Assembly: GCA_023954815.1 (NCBI GenBank)
Contig: JAGSHB010000021.1
Location: 1-50,609, forward strand
Direction: 5' to 3'
Source of the DNA: Myxococcales bacterium
GTDB taxonomy: Bacteria > Myxococcota_A > UBA9042
Length of the DNA: 50,609 bases
The position numbers and the translations under genes were made by a program. The notes below the pieces were generated by a model, which was not told the DNA's origin, searched no databases, and saw nothing but the letters and a program-made list of their open reading frames with translations. Shown piece by piece: positions 1 through 8,654 of the stretch (position 1 is its first letter; each line of letters opens with the position of its first letter).

Positions 1-662
1 GCGGCAGGCCGAGGCGCCCAACCCCTGAGACACTGCGCGTCACGGGCCGGGCGGGCAGGGCGAGCGATGGAGACGCCCCGACCAGCGACCCACCACCGCA
101 ATCCCAATCGACCGCTGGGCGAGCGCAGCGCGGCCACCAACCGATGACAGCCAGCGGCGAGCTTCATGGCCGTGATATGCCGGGCCGAAATAGGGCGATA
201 CCGCGCGGCAGACCACAGAGTTAAGGTCGTCACGGGGTGGCCATCCACCGCTAGCTCCAAGGCGGCCGGGCTCGTGACCGCGAGCCGAACCGGCCCAGGC
301 GCACGGAGACAGATCTCGGCGGCCGCCAACACCACCCCAGAGCCCGCCCGCTCGACCAGACCTTGCAGACGCACCGGGCGCTGCGCAGCCTCAGCCGCCA
401 ACGACTTGGGCACCGCGCGCCAACAAGCGGGGCCGTCACGACCAGGGACCGGCTTGCCTCGCAGGGCCGCTGGCACGGCCGCGCTGGTCAGCGGTCCCAG
501 CCACGCCGAGACCGGCACGGGCGTCCAGGGAGCGGCTCCCCGACGCGCCTCGGCTGGTTGCGGCAAAAAGGCGATGAGCAGCATGGCGCAGCCCAGCCAA
601 CAGCGAGCCCAATGGTGACCAGGGCGCCGCGTCCACGGCCGTACGGGTCGGATGGCCCTCAC
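1..662 (-). CDS. Secreted protein of unknown function (3' end outside window)
   Basis: An open minus-strand frame runs without a stop from the GTG at 662 to the window edge. Its GTG overlaps the TGA of the upstream M20-like gene by four bases (GTGA), which points to translational coupling. An internal ATG lies at 584. From the GTG the product has an Arg-rich n-region, then a hydrophobic stretch (CWLGCAMLLIAFL) and a likely signal-peptidase site after PQPAEA, so it is probably exported. The remainder is Ala/Pro/Val-rich with a few Cys and has no motif I recognise. Being cotranscribed with the degenerate M20-like gene suggests a shared envelope role, but that is inference. Plus-strand ORFs in this stretch are shadows of this frame. 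Confidence 0.55.
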   Translation of the reverse strand, partial: MRAIRPVRPWTRRPGHHWARCWLGCAMLLIAFLPQPAEARRGAAPWTPVPVSAWLGPLTSAAVPAALRGKPVPGRDGPACWRAVPKSLAAEAAQRPVRLQGLVERAGSGVVLAAAEICLRAPGPVRLAVTSPAALELAVDGHPVTTLTLWSAARYRPISARHITAMKLAAGCHRLVAALRSPSGRLGLRWWVAGRGVSIARPARPARDAQCLRGWAPRPA

Positions 663-2068
663 GCCTCCACCAGATAGCGAGCTACCGCTTCGAAGAAGAT
701 GCTGCGCCCCCACGCCCGCTCGCCGGGTGTGGTCGGCACACCGCCCCGCTGCCACAAGGGCTCAAAATCGACCTCAGCTGGCACCTGAACCGGGGCAAAC
801 CCGAAGCAGGGCACGCTCGTTTGGCGCCAACCCCACGCGTCGCAGCCGGCGAGTTGCAGGGCCACGACGACGGACGCGCTCGGCACCCGGGCGCGCAGGG
901 TCTTGCTGAGCACGCGCAGCAGCTGCGCATGCTGATCGCTCTCCTTGCCCGGGCGCTCGGCCAGCACCGCAATCTCGACGCCTTCGCCGACCAACGCGCG
1001 CAGCTCCGCTAGCAGCTCCTGTACCGACCGGCCCGGCACCAAGCGGCAATCCAGCAGCGCCCAGGCATCGGAGCCAGCGGCGTCAGGGCGACCGGCCGCG
1101 GCGATGCGGGTGACGGTCCAGGTATCGTGCAGCAAAGCATCAAAGTAGGGCGCTTGACTGAGGTTTCGACGTGCGGCCCGGCTGTAGGTCGCCGTGCTCA
1201 GCAACCCCCGCAGGGTCAACCCGCGGGCCACCCCCACCGCCTCAGCGATACCCAACACCTGCGCCTTCGCTGCCGGAGTCACGCGCAGCGGTCGGTCTGC
1301 GTCCCGCAGGCGCCCGAGGGCATCGAGCAACGCATTTGTGGCGCCGCCCGGCAGCGGAAAGCCCGGATCGACGGCGGTTCCGCGCCCTTTCAGCCTCAGC
1401 CACACCGCACCTTTTTGAGCGATGGGGATGGGCAGCACAGTCTCCCCACCAACGTCCATCGGCACGCCGCCCGCCTCCGCGATCACCCCTGCAGCGACGC
1501 CGAGCAGCGCCTGGCCATCGGTGGCAGCGATCTCCGTCGCGCCTTCGGGCCCCGCGGCGCCAGCAGGCTGCCGAAACTCCACCAACACCATCAGATCGCG
1601 GGCGGTCGGGAAGTCGGCGATGAGCTCCATGGCACACAGCGCGTGGCCCAGCAAAAGGCCCCCGCGCGCAAGGGTGTCGCCGCCATCGGTGAGCTTGAGT
1701 CGGTCGGCGTCGTGGGCCATCAGGCGCTGCGGATCAACAGGCGGGTAGGGCCGGTCCCCATCGAGCGTGCAGCTGATGACCAACGCCTGCCGTTGGCGCG
1801 CATCAAAGGCCGGGTTCTGAGCCGCGCGGCGACAAAGCACAAAACGGCGACCGCGCTCATGCCAGGTCACCACGGGTACAGACAGGTGCGATAGCTGAGT
1901 GATGAACTGCACCACCGTCGCTTCAGCCCAGGCCTGCCCTCCTGACCGGGTCGCAGGCTGCAGTTCTGGCCGCGCCATGGTCTGCCAGAACTGCTCCGCC
2001 CGCCCATGGACAGCCGCCCACGACAACGTCGTCAACTTGGCCGCGATCTGGCCGCTCGTACTGCGCAT
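659..2068 (-). CDS. Degenerate M20-like peptidase family protein
   Basis: A 469-residue protein whose overall order resembles M20 metallopeptidases (ArgE/DapE/carboxypeptidase G2 fold): a TLDGDRPYP segment where the family has the first metal-binding His and catalytic Asp, an LARGGLLLGH segment where it has GRGxxDxKG, and a C-terminal block ending in GERAWGRSIFFEAVARYLVE. The first His is Thr, the bridging Asp is absent, and the catalytic Glu pair appears as FRQP, so metal-dependent hydrolysis looks unlikely. No signal peptide is evident, so it is probably cytoplasmic. It lies 15 bases after the CotH-like gene on the same strand and overlaps the start of the next gene. The M20 call rests on motif order only; a different alpha/beta fold is possible. 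Confidence 0.5.
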   Translation of the reverse strand: MRSTSGQIAAKLTTLSWAAVHGRAEQFWQTMARPELQPATRSGGQAWAEATVVQFITQLSHLSVPVVTWHERGRRFVLCRRAAQNPAFDARQRQALVISCTLDGDRPYPPVDPQRLMAHDADRLKLTDGGDTLARGGLLLGHALCAMELIADFPTARDLMVLVEFRQPAGAAGPEGATEIAATDGQALLGVAAGVIAEAGGVPMDVGGETVLPIPIAQKGAVWLRLKGRGTAVDPGFPLPGGATNALLDALGRLRDADRPLRVTPAAKAQVLGIAEAVGVARGLTLRGLLSTATYSRAARRNLSQAPYFDALLHDTWTVTRIAAAGRPDAAGSDAWALLDCRLVPGRSVQELLAELRALVGEGVEIAVLAERPGKESDQHAQLLRVLSKTLRARVPSASVVVALQLAGCDAWGWRQTSVPCFGFAPVQVPAEVDFEPLWQRGGVPTTPGERAWGRSIFFEAVARYLVEA

Positions 2069-2083
2069 CCCCTCTCCCGCCCG

Positions 2084-3784
2084 CTATTTCTTCGTGTCGG
2101 GCTCAGCCAACCAGGTCTTCAACCAAGTCCGCCGACCGGTGATGAAGTCCTTGACCTCTTGGACGCGCGAAAGCAACTCCTCGTTCTTTGCTCTTTTAAG
2201 TTTGTCGGCCAAAATGTCCGGTTGCATGCGACACATGGTGTTGTCGATGCGTGCGGCCAGAAAGCTGGTGTTGAAGCGACCTTCGATGAGATGCGCGATA
2301 AAGGCCCGATACCGCTGGCGAAACCGCTTCACGCTCAACAGTCGATCGGCCAACTGATTGTAAAATAGCGTGCCGTTATTCATCCCGACGTAGGGATTGC
2401 CGTCGGTGAAGATATTCTCATCGAAGACGTCGTTTTCTTCCGTCCAGAGGTGGCCCAGACTCAAATCCAGGTCCCACGGAATGATCGTCCAGCGCGAATC
2501 GGTGGCCTTGGGATCGCGGTAGAGATAGTAGTTCTTCTTCACCCAATCCTGATTCTGCGTGACGGCGAACAGCGCCAGCGCCACCAAGATATCGTCGGTC
2601 TTGATGATGCGATCGGCGTTCTGTTCGAACTCATCATCGGGCAACTGCAGCACCACCTCGATCAGCTCGATGAGGTCCTTGTAGTCCAGCTTGCCCTCGT
2701 GCTCTTGGTACAAATCAGGGTAGTCGTCCTTGTTCTTCGGCACGGTGAGGTTGCCGCCCGGCACGCTCTTAGCGAAGGGCGGATCGGCCTCGTACAAGCT
2801 GCCGTCCTTGTTCCAACCGCGGTCCTTGAGGAAATGGCTGTCGATCCGCTCGGGGTGCAGCATGACGCCGTGATAGCGCGCTCCGAGCCGCAGGTGCACG
2901 TTCATCAGCCGCGAGGAAGCCAGCCAAGTGCCGTGACGCATCACCTCGTAGGCCACAAAGCTACGCACCTGACTCTTGTCGACAAACTCGGCCCGCAGCA
3001 CCAACTTGCGACGGCCGTCGGGCATGCGCTGATCTTTGTCGAGGTTGAGCCGAAAGCTCTTCTTCTTGAAGGTACGACTCGAGCCGCCGTGCAGCCGCAT
3101 CTTGCCCTTGCGCGTCTTGCCATCGATGATCAGCGCGGCGGGAATCCAGATCTTGGTGTTTGGATCAGCATAGATCTTGGCCAGATCAGCCGGATCGACA
3201 TCAATGCGCCATACCGGCAACTGACTGGTGAAACCAAAGAGATCCACGCTGCCGGTTTCGCCGTTGGTGAACGTCGCGGTCACGTTGTGGGCGCCCTCTT
3301 TCGTCACCTTCACGATGATGTCCGCCCGGCCCGCTTTGACCTCTTGGGTGTGGACGACCGTCACCCCCACCGGGGTCTTCACCGTTAGCTTGCCTGCAGC
3401 TTTTGTGTCGTGTTTCCCAGCCTTATCGTAGATTTTGACCTCGATGGTCTCCTCGGCGCCAAGGGGCTGCAGCACCGCGCTGGGCTTGAGCTTGAGGCCC
3501 TTGTTCTTCACATTTTGCGGCGGCAGCACCCACGCGTCACTCCACGGCTTGCAGCTGGGCAGGCTGGTGTCTGTCGACAGGGGCCAAGGGGCTGCGTCCG
3601 GCGAGCTCACATCGGTCATGAAGTAGCCAGGACCGCCGCCATCAGAGCTCCCGCCATCGGCGCCGCCTGTACTGCCGCCATCTTTATTGGTCGTACCCTC
3701 GTTGGGGTCAGGCTCTCCCCCCGCGCAGCCCACCAGCGCGATAGTGAGGAAGAAGATGTGCAAGCAAGCGGTAAGTTTGTTCAT
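2084..3784 (-). CDS. CotH-kinase-family lipoprotein
   Basis: A 566-residue exported lipoprotein. The N-terminus is a lipoprotein signal (IALVGC, acyl Cys at residue 20), followed by a Gly/Ser/Asp-rich linker of the kind common in Myxococcota surface proteins. The body matches the CotH family: RLHGGSSR followed by FKKKSFRLNL, then DWVKKNYYLY and a WTIIPWDLDLSLG block. In CotH from spore formers this fold is an atypical protein kinase that uses the Asp/Asn residues around the last two motifs. In this Gram-negative context a cell-surface kinase or an architectural role are both possible. It is divergent from the OB-fold lipoprotein gene, with a 99-bp intergenic region that must hold both promoters. 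Confidence 0.85.
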   Translation of the reverse strand: MNKLTACLHIFFLTIALVGCAGGEPDPNEGTTNKDGGSTGGADGGSSDGGGPGYFMTDVSSPDAAPWPLSTDTSLPSCKPWSDAWVLPPQNVKNKGLKLKPSAVLQPLGAEETIEVKIYDKAGKHDTKAAGKLTVKTPVGVTVVHTQEVKAGRADIIVKVTKEGAHNVTATFTNGETGSVDLFGFTSQLPVWRIDVDPADLAKIYADPNTKIWIPAALIIDGKTRKGKMRLHGGSSRTFKKKSFRLNLDKDQRMPDGRRKLVLRAEFVDKSQVRSFVAYEVMRHGTWLASSRLMNVHLRLGARYHGVMLHPERIDSHFLKDRGWNKDGSLYEADPPFAKSVPGGNLTVPKNKDDYPDLYQEHEGKLDYKDLIELIEVVLQLPDDEFEQNADRIIKTDDILVALALFAVTQNQDWVKKNYYLYRDPKATDSRWTIIPWDLDLSLGHLWTEENDVFDENIFTDGNPYVGMNNGTLFYNQLADRLLSVKRFRQRYRAFIAHLIEGRFNTSFLAARIDNTMCRMQPDILADKLKRAKNEELLSRVQEVKDFITGRRTWLKTWLAEPDTKK

Positions 3785-3883
3785 GACGACAGGCTACATG
3801 TCTCCTGCCCGCGGAAAAAGCACCCCTTCCCCTGCGCCGCGTTGCGGGCTAAAAACAGCAACCCCCCGGTACGGAGCCACGTG

Positions 3884-4936
3884 ATGCGCCACTTTCGCCA
3901 GTTCATGACCTTTGCGTGCTGCGCGGTGCTGCTCACCGGCGTCGGGTGCAAGGAAGAGCAGAAGGCGCCGTTGAATGTTCCGGCGATCGAACACACCAAG
4001 CCTGTGGCGCCCGTCAAACGCCTCGGTCGGCTCGTTAAAGCGGTCGATCCGACGATCGCCAACGCCCTGGCTGGCAAGACCCGTTCGGCGCTGAAGGTGC
4101 ACGTCAGCGGTGCAAGGCTGGGACCGCGTTATGCGTGGCTGAAGGTGACAGACGACTCCGGCAGCGCTTGGGCGGTGACGCCGCCGCTGTCCGCGACGCC
4201 GACCGGCCAGGTCGAATTGAAGATCTGGGTCCGCCAGCAGGTCGACTTGCCCCATGAGGCGACCAAGGCGCTGGTGCTGTGGACGGCGCGTATCGCAGGG
4301 GACGACGTCAAACCGCTGGAGATGGGCGAAGAGGCGGTCATCGATCCGGTGTTCGCCGCGATGGAGATCACCGGCACGGTCGTTCGCAGCGACCCGCCTG
4401 AATTTCCAGCCGCCGATCACACCATCGCCGCGCTGCACATGGATAAATCACGCCTCGAGGGCTCAGAGGTCAGCGTGCGCGGTCAAGTGCTGCACGTGAT
4501 TCCCGATCTCTCGGGGCGCACGTGGTGGGTGCTCCGTGACGGCCGCGCAGATCCAGCGACGGGTGAGGCCGATCCCTTCGCCAGCGGAGGCCCCCAAGTG
4601 CTGCTGGTCGCCGCCTCCTCGCCTGTCGACGTGGGCGACATCGTCTTGGTGCGCGGCACCCTGCAGGTGGACAAAGCCTTCACGCTGACCGGGCCCATCG
4701 AACTCATGCTTATGCCAGCGACGCGCCAAAAAGATGCCCTACCGACCCTCATCGCGCCGACCGCGGCCAACGCCAAGCCAGCGCCAACAGGTACGGCTGC
4801 CATCGCCACCAAGCCGCTGAAAGGCGCCGATGCAGGCAGTCTACCGGCCCCCTCCGCCCCTGCCGAAGGTGACGACAGTCCTGAAGGCGCCGACGATCCC
4901 GAGGGTGAGTCCCCCAACCCCGACGAAGGTCCATGA
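3884..4936 (+). CDS. OB-fold lipoprotein
   Basis: A 350-residue protein starting at the ATG at 3884; the longer open frame upstream is antisense to the CotH gene and is rejected. Residues 1-22 form a lipoprotein signal (LLTGVGC). A block around residues 185-275 looks like the exported OB-fold domain seen in many bacteria: ALHMDKSRLEGSEVSVRGQV, then TWWVLRDG, then GDIVLVRGTLQVDKAFTLTG. Such domains bind ligands or other proteins, and the ligand here is unknown. The C-terminal 60 residues are Ala/Pro/Asp/Glu-rich and probably disordered. The stop overlaps the start of gshB (ATGA), so the two are translated together. Confidence 0.75.
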   Translation: MRHFRQFMTFACCAVLLTGVGCKEEQKAPLNVPAIEHTKPVAPVKRLGRLVKAVDPTIANALAGKTRSALKVHVSGARLGPRYAWLKVTDDSGSAWAVTPPLSATPTGQVELKIWVRQQVDLPHEATKALVLWTARIAGDDVKPLEMGEEAVIDPVFAAMEITGTVVRSDPPEFPAADHTIAALHMDKSRLEGSEVSVRGQVLHVIPDLSGRTWWVLRDGRADPATGEADPFASGGPQVLLVAASSPVDVGDIVLVRGTLQVDKAFTLTGPIELMLMPATRQKDALPTLIAPTAANAKPAPTGTAAIATKPLKGADAGSLPAPSAPAEGDDSPEGADDPEGESPNPDEGP

Positions 4937-5868
4937 ACGCCAGACACCTATTCGTAGCCGACGACATCGGCCCGATGAACATCCACCAAGACTCGACCTT
5001 CGGCCTGATGCTGCACTGCCAGGATCGCGGCTTTGAGGTTTACCACTGCGACACCGACGGGTTGCTCGGCCGAACTTCAGGCGCCATGGCTCGCTGCCGA
5101 CCAGTGCAAGTTCGGGAGGTTGTGGGCGACCACTACACGATTGGAGAGTCGGAGGTGCTGCCCCTGGGCGCGTTTGATGCCATCTGGATGCGCAAAGATC
5201 CGCCCTTCGACATGAACTACATCGCCGCGACCTACATCCTCGACGGCGCGCCTGCCACAACGCGCGTGGTCAACCGGCCGTCGAGCCTGCGCGATTGGAA
5301 CGAAAAGGCCGCTGTGCTGCGCTTCCCTGAGCTGGCGCCGCGCTGTCTGCTGACGCGCAATATGGCCGAGATCAAGGCCTTTCAGCGCGATGTGGGCGGC
5401 TCCGTGGTCATCAAACCCCTCGCTTTTTCAGGGGGTACCGGCATCGTGGCGCTGCACCCGGGCGATCTCAACACCAATGCGCTGCTCGAGATCTCGACCC
5501 GCAACGGCGAGGAGTTCGTGCTCATTCAGCAGTACATGCCTGAGGTCACCGAGGGCGACAAACGGGTCATCCTGGTCAACGGAGAGCTCGGCGGAGCGCT
5601 GCTGCGGGTGCCGCCAGCGGACGATTTGCGGGGCAACATCCACGTCGGCGCGCGCACGGAATACGTGCAGCTTGAGCCAGCTGAGGTCGTGCTCTGCGAA
5701 GCCCTCAAGCAGCCGCTCAAAGACGCCGGTCACATCTTCGTCGGCATCGATCTCATCGGCGGCAAGCTCACCGAGATCAACGTCACCAGCCCGACCGGCA
5801 TCCGAGAGATTCTACACGCCGGCGGCACCGACCTCGCCGCAGCGCTGGTCGATGCCGCGCTAGCGTAG
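4933..5868 (+). CDS. gshB: Glutathione synthetase
   Basis: A 311-residue ATP-grasp enzyme that joins gamma-glutamylcysteine and glycine to form glutathione in the cytoplasm. It has the family's usual length and landmarks: an N-terminal FVADDIGPMNIHQDSTFGLM block, the substrate-domain signature WMRKDPPFDMNYI, the ATP-grasp lid VVIKPLAFSGGTGIV, and the C-terminal metal/ATP site around INVTSPTGIREI. Its ATG overlaps the stop of the OB-fold lipoprotein gene by four bases. No gshA is in the window, so the first pathway step must be encoded elsewhere. Confidence 0.93.
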   Translation: MNARHLFVADDIGPMNIHQDSTFGLMLHCQDRGFEVYHCDTDGLLGRTSGAMARCRPVQVREVVGDHYTIGESEVLPLGAFDAIWMRKDPPFDMNYIAATYILDGAPATTRVVNRPSSLRDWNEKAAVLRFPELAPRCLLTRNMAEIKAFQRDVGGSVVIKPLAFSGGTGIVALHPGDLNTNALLEISTRNGEEFVLIQQYMPEVTEGDKRVILVNGELGGALLRVPPADDLRGNIHVGARTEYVQLEPAEVVLCEALKQPLKDAGHIFVGIDLIGGKLTEINVTSPTGIREILHAGGTDLAAALVDAALA

Positions 5869-5881
5869 CCGCCGCACGGAG

Positions 5882-7372
5882 CTAACGAGCCGGCGCATAC
5901 AGCTCGCCCATGAACCCAGACAGCACCGCCTCGTTCATCTTCGCTGGCATCGCGTCGAGGATCCGGTTGATCGGCGCCATGCGCTCGGGCAGCTCCGCAC
6001 CCTGCTCGCCCGCGCCGACACCCATCAGCCCCAGCATGCCCATCAGCTCATCGCCCGACAGCGTCTGACCGGCCATGGCTTGCAGCATCTGCCCCATCTC
6101 CGCATTGGGCCGCACGTCGGGCAGGGTACGGGCGGCTTGGACCGCATCCTGTAGATCCGCCAAGAAGGGCGTCACCCGATCGAGGGTTCCCCAACTGTTG
6201 AGCGACAGGTGCACATTGCCGGCGTAGCGCTGCCCCGTCGGCCCCGTGTGCCCGAGCTGCGGCTGCACATACCAACCGCGGGCGCTCATCTCGTCGGCGA
6301 CGTGAAAGACGTCGAACTCGGTCGAGGTGAAGGCGAACATGCACATGGCAGGTTGACCCATGATCTCAAGACCATCGATCGCTGAGATGCCCTCCAGCAG
6401 GGCGAGCGTCGCTTGCCGCAACCTGTCGGTAATCGCCATGTAGCCTTCGTCGCCCAAAAAGCGCATCACACTCCAAGCGCCGGCCAGCGGACCGCCCGAT
6501 TTGCTGCTCTGCACCGATGGGTTGACCACCGTGTAGCCCGCCCAATCGCTACAGGCGAACCCAGCCGCGTTGCGCAGGGTCTTGTTGCGAAACAGCACCA
6601 CCGAGGCGCCCTTGGGGCAAAATCCGTACTTGTGCAGATCGACGCTTAAAGACGTAACCCCTTTGACTTCAAAGTCAAATGCATCGATGACATCAGTCAT
6701 ACCGTCTGCGAGTTGCAGGCGACGCCAAAAGGGCAGCATCCAACCGCCAACACAGGCGTCCACGTGAAAGGGCAGGCTGCGCGTCTCGCAAATAGCGCCG
6801 ATGGCAGCGATGGGATCCATCACGCCGTGGGCATAGCCCGGGCTCGACGCCACCACCAGCACGGTCTGCTCATCGATCGCCGCAGCCATGGCCTCCGGGG
6901 TCACCGCGAAGGAGACGGGATCGACCTCGACGAGCACCAGCTCCACATCGAAGTAGCTCGACGCCTTGTGGAAGGCCGCATGGGCCGTCACCGGCAGCAC
7001 CATATTGGGGCGCGTGACCTCTGGGCGGGTCTGGCGGGCGAAGTCTCGCGCCGACTTCACAGCGAGCAAGATCGACTCAGTGCCGCCGCTGGTGAACGTC
7101 CCCACGCCATCGTCCGGCAGGTTGAGGTGCGACGCACAGAAGCCGACGATCTCATTTTCCAGCCGCATCAGGGATGGATAGACCGTTGGATCGAGCGCAT
7201 TTTCGGTCAAGAAGCTTGAAAAAGCAGCCTTTCCGACGGCCATCGCCTCGGCGCCAGGATCGTAGACGTAGGCGAAGGTGCGGCCTTCTTGCCAGTTCAC
7301 ATCCCTGCCTTTGTAGGTCTGCAGCTCGGCGAGCAGGGTGTCTTTGTCTTTGCCTTGTGAGGGAAGTGCCAT
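5882..7372 (-). CDS. PLP-dependent decarboxylase / sphingosine-phosphate-lyase-like enzyme
   Basis: A 496-residue fold-type I pyridoxal-phosphate enzyme of the group II decarboxylase / sphingosine-1-phosphate lyase superfamily. Visible landmarks are FTSGGTESILLAVKSARD (cofactor phosphate loop), the VDACVGGW segment carrying the Asp that pairs with the pyridine nitrogen, and SVDLHKYGFCPKGAS with the Schiff-base Lys. The start is taken at the ATG at 7372, preceded by GGAG; the frame is open further upstream but that part runs into the tetR gene. The last 80 residues (Met/Gly-rich) exceed the core domain. The substrate cannot be told from sequence: aromatic or acidic amino acid, or a phosphorylated long-chain base. 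It follows tetR on the same strand and is probably under its control. Confidence 0.8.
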   Translation of the reverse strand: MALPSQGKDKDTLLAELQTYKGRDVNWQEGRTFAYVYDPGAEAMAVGKAAFSSFLTENALDPTVYPSLMRLENEIVGFCASHLNLPDDGVGTFTSGGTESILLAVKSARDFARQTRPEVTRPNMVLPVTAHAAFHKASSYFDVELVLVEVDPVSFAVTPEAMAAAIDEQTVLVVASSPGYAHGVMDPIAAIGAICETRSLPFHVDACVGGWMLPFWRRLQLADGMTDVIDAFDFEVKGVTSLSVDLHKYGFCPKGASVVLFRNKTLRNAAGFACSDWAGYTVVNPSVQSSKSGGPLAGAWSVMRFLGDEGYMAITDRLRQATLALLEGISAIDGLEIMGQPAMCMFAFTSTEFDVFHVADEMSARGWYVQPQLGHTGPTGQRYAGNVHLSLNSWGTLDRVTPFLADLQDAVQAARTLPDVRPNAEMGQMLQAMAGQTLSGDELMGMLGLMGVGAGEQGAELPERMAPINRILDAMPAKMNEAVLSGFMGELYAPAR

Positions 7373-7457
7373 GGGAGTCTCCAATCGCGCCCATTGACCA
7401 GGACGCAGGGGGGTGGATGAAGGCAGCACGTGCCGCCGTTCCACGTGAAACGGGGCG

Positions 7458-8114
7458 CTAGCCTGCGCCTGGGTTCGGGGCGTCTGTGGCGGCTTCTGGG
7501 GCAGCGCCTTCTGGGGCCGCCACGCTGGTACTTGGTAGTCCGGCGGAGAGCCAAGCGAACGCCTGCGCGCCAAACTCGGTCAGATCAAAGCTCGCTTTGG
7601 CGGCGAACCACCTGCGCAATCCGGCGCGGACGGCGCCGATGATGGCGCCTGCGGTGACGATGGCGTGGAGTTCACCCAGTTGCGGGGTGAGCGCGCGGCT
7701 GATGGCGTCTTCCCAGCGGGCGTCCAGCTGCTGATCCCAGGCGGCGAGGCCACGTGCTTGCTGCAAGATCTGGTGGGCGGTCACCAACTCCTGGCGATCG
7801 GCCTGGTAGCGCTCGGCGATTGTGAGCACGGCTGCGATGACTTGATCGGTCGGCGGCAGATCGCTCGGCGCCGCCAAGGCCTGTTCAAAGGCGATGAGCC
7901 GCTCCTCATGGGAAGCGAAAAAGACAGCCTCTTTACTGGCAAAATAGCGGAAGAACGAACGGCGAGAGACACCGCCTGCAGCCGCAATGTCACTCACCGT
8001 CACCGCGTCGAAGCCACGGTCGGCAAAAAGTGCCATGGCGCTACGGATGAGCGCAGCGCGGGTTTGATGCTTTTTCTGAGCGCGCCGACCCGGCGTCAAA
8101 ACAGGCTGTTGCAT
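7458..8114 (-). CDS. TetR-family transcriptional regulator
   Basis: A 218-residue regulator. Residues about 8-60 form the TetR helix-turn-helix: TRAALIRSAMALFADRGF, then TVSDIAAAGGVSRRSFFRYF. The rest is a helical ligand-binding and dimerisation domain with an Ala/Pro-rich tail. The start is the ATG at 8114, with AAGGAG four bases upstream; an upstream GTG at 8135 is less likely. The intergenic region just upstream holds a striking double palindrome (8151-8189), so autorepression is the simplest model. The PLP enzyme gene begins 85 bp downstream on the same strand, so the regulator probably controls that enzyme as well as itself. The effector is unknown. Confidence 0.9.
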   Translation of the reverse strand: MQQPVLTPGRRAQKKHQTRAALIRSAMALFADRGFDAVTVSDIAAAGGVSRRSFFRYFASKEAVFFASHEERLIAFEQALAAPSDLPPTDQVIAAVLTIAERYQADRQELVTAHQILQQARGLAAWDQQLDARWEDAISRALTPQLGELHAIVTAGAIIGAVRAGLRRWFAAKASFDLTEFGAQAFAWLSAGLPSTSVAAPEGAAPEAATDAPNPGAG

Positions 8115-8150
8115 GGGTCTCCTTGGGGAACCCACGCTTCATGACACATT

Positions 8151-8189
8151 CTGACACTCAGTGTCAATATTTATGGCACTGAGTGTCAG
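8151..8189. promoter_or_regulatory. Palindromic operator, probable TetR binding site
   Basis: A perfect inverted repeat with 13-bp arms (CTGACACTCAGTG at 8151-8163 and its complement at 8177-8189) separated by 13 bp. The left arm extends into a self-complementary 15-mer (8152-8166, TGACACT-C-AGTGTCA), and the right arm contains the palindrome CACTGAGTG. A TTGACA-like hexamer for minus-strand transcription toward tetR lies inside the left palindrome, so a bound dimer would block the tetR promoter. The size and symmetry fit two TetR dimers. Confidence 0.8.
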
Positions 8190-8204
8190 ATTTTCTTCGA
8201 TCTG

Positions 8205-8411
8205 CTAAGACTTGGCTTGCAACCCCGCAAATTTAAAGGCGCCAAATCCGGCGATCAGCGTGAAGATGGCTGTCGCGAGGGCGGCGGTCGTCGACAGTTG
8301 GATGCCAGCGATCACGAGATCGTGACGGATGATCAGCGGCACGGCGTGCACTGTGCAGACGGCAGCCAAGAATCCGGAAATCCACAGTGCCCAGGGGCGT
8401 TCGATGCTCAT
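8205..8411 (-). CDS. Small two-helix membrane protein
   Basis: A 68-residue protein starting at the ATG at 8411, which has a strong AAGGAGG five bases upstream; the ATG further upstream in the same frame lacks this. Two hydrophobic segments are visible, WALWISGFLAAVCTVHAVPL and a second from about residue 34 to 58 (LATAIFTLIAGFGAF), so it is an inner-membrane hairpin. No family is recognised. It sits upstream of tetR on the same strand, with the double-palindrome operator between the two genes. Confidence 0.65.
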   Translation of the reverse strand: MSIERPWALWISGFLAAVCTVHAVPLIIRHDLVIAGIQLSTTAALATAIFTLIAGFGAFKFAGLQAKS

Positions 8412-8459
8412 AATGGCCTCCTTGGGGCGTGCGACAGCGGACAAGCCTGCGCCGCGGTA

Positions 8460-8484
8460 GGCGGGGCAACAGAGATGCCCCGCC
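8460..8484. repeat. GC-rich hairpin
   Basis: An 8-bp inverted repeat (GGCGGGGC / GCCCCGCC) with a 9-nt loop, upstream of the small membrane protein gene. No T-run follows on either strand, so it is not a convincing terminator. It could be a transcript-level structure in the leader of the membrane-protein mRNA. Confidence 0.4.
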
Positions 8485-8580
8485 CCCTTAACATGGACCG
8501 CGGAAGGCGCATTTCAATAGTGATCTGCTCGCGACCATCGCAAAGAGGTGACTGAGGCTGGATTTTGTGACGCCGACCAG

Positions 8581-8634
8581 ACGGACAAGACGAACAAGAC
8601 GAACAAGACGAACAAGACGAACAAGACGAACAAG
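8581..8634. repeat. 9-bp short tandem repeat (six units)
   Basis: Six head-to-tail copies of a 9-bp unit (ACGAACAAG; the first copy is ACGGACAAG) in the short region just downstream of the gene ending at 8655. Read in frame on the minus strand it would give Cys-Ser-Ser repeats, but that frame has no gene-like context or ribosome site, so I treat it as a noncoding microsatellite that could vary in copy number by slippage. Confidence 0.85.
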
Positions 8635-8654
8635 ACGAAGGTCCATGGGAGAGC

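Noticed and set aside
2450-3388. 312-codon plus-strand ORF
   Set aside because: It is antisense to the CotH gene, has no motif or ribosome site, and follows that gene's codon pattern.
7373-7573. N-terminal extension of the PLP decarboxylase
   Set aside because: It overlaps tetR and lacks a start signal; the ATG at 7372 has a good ribosome site.
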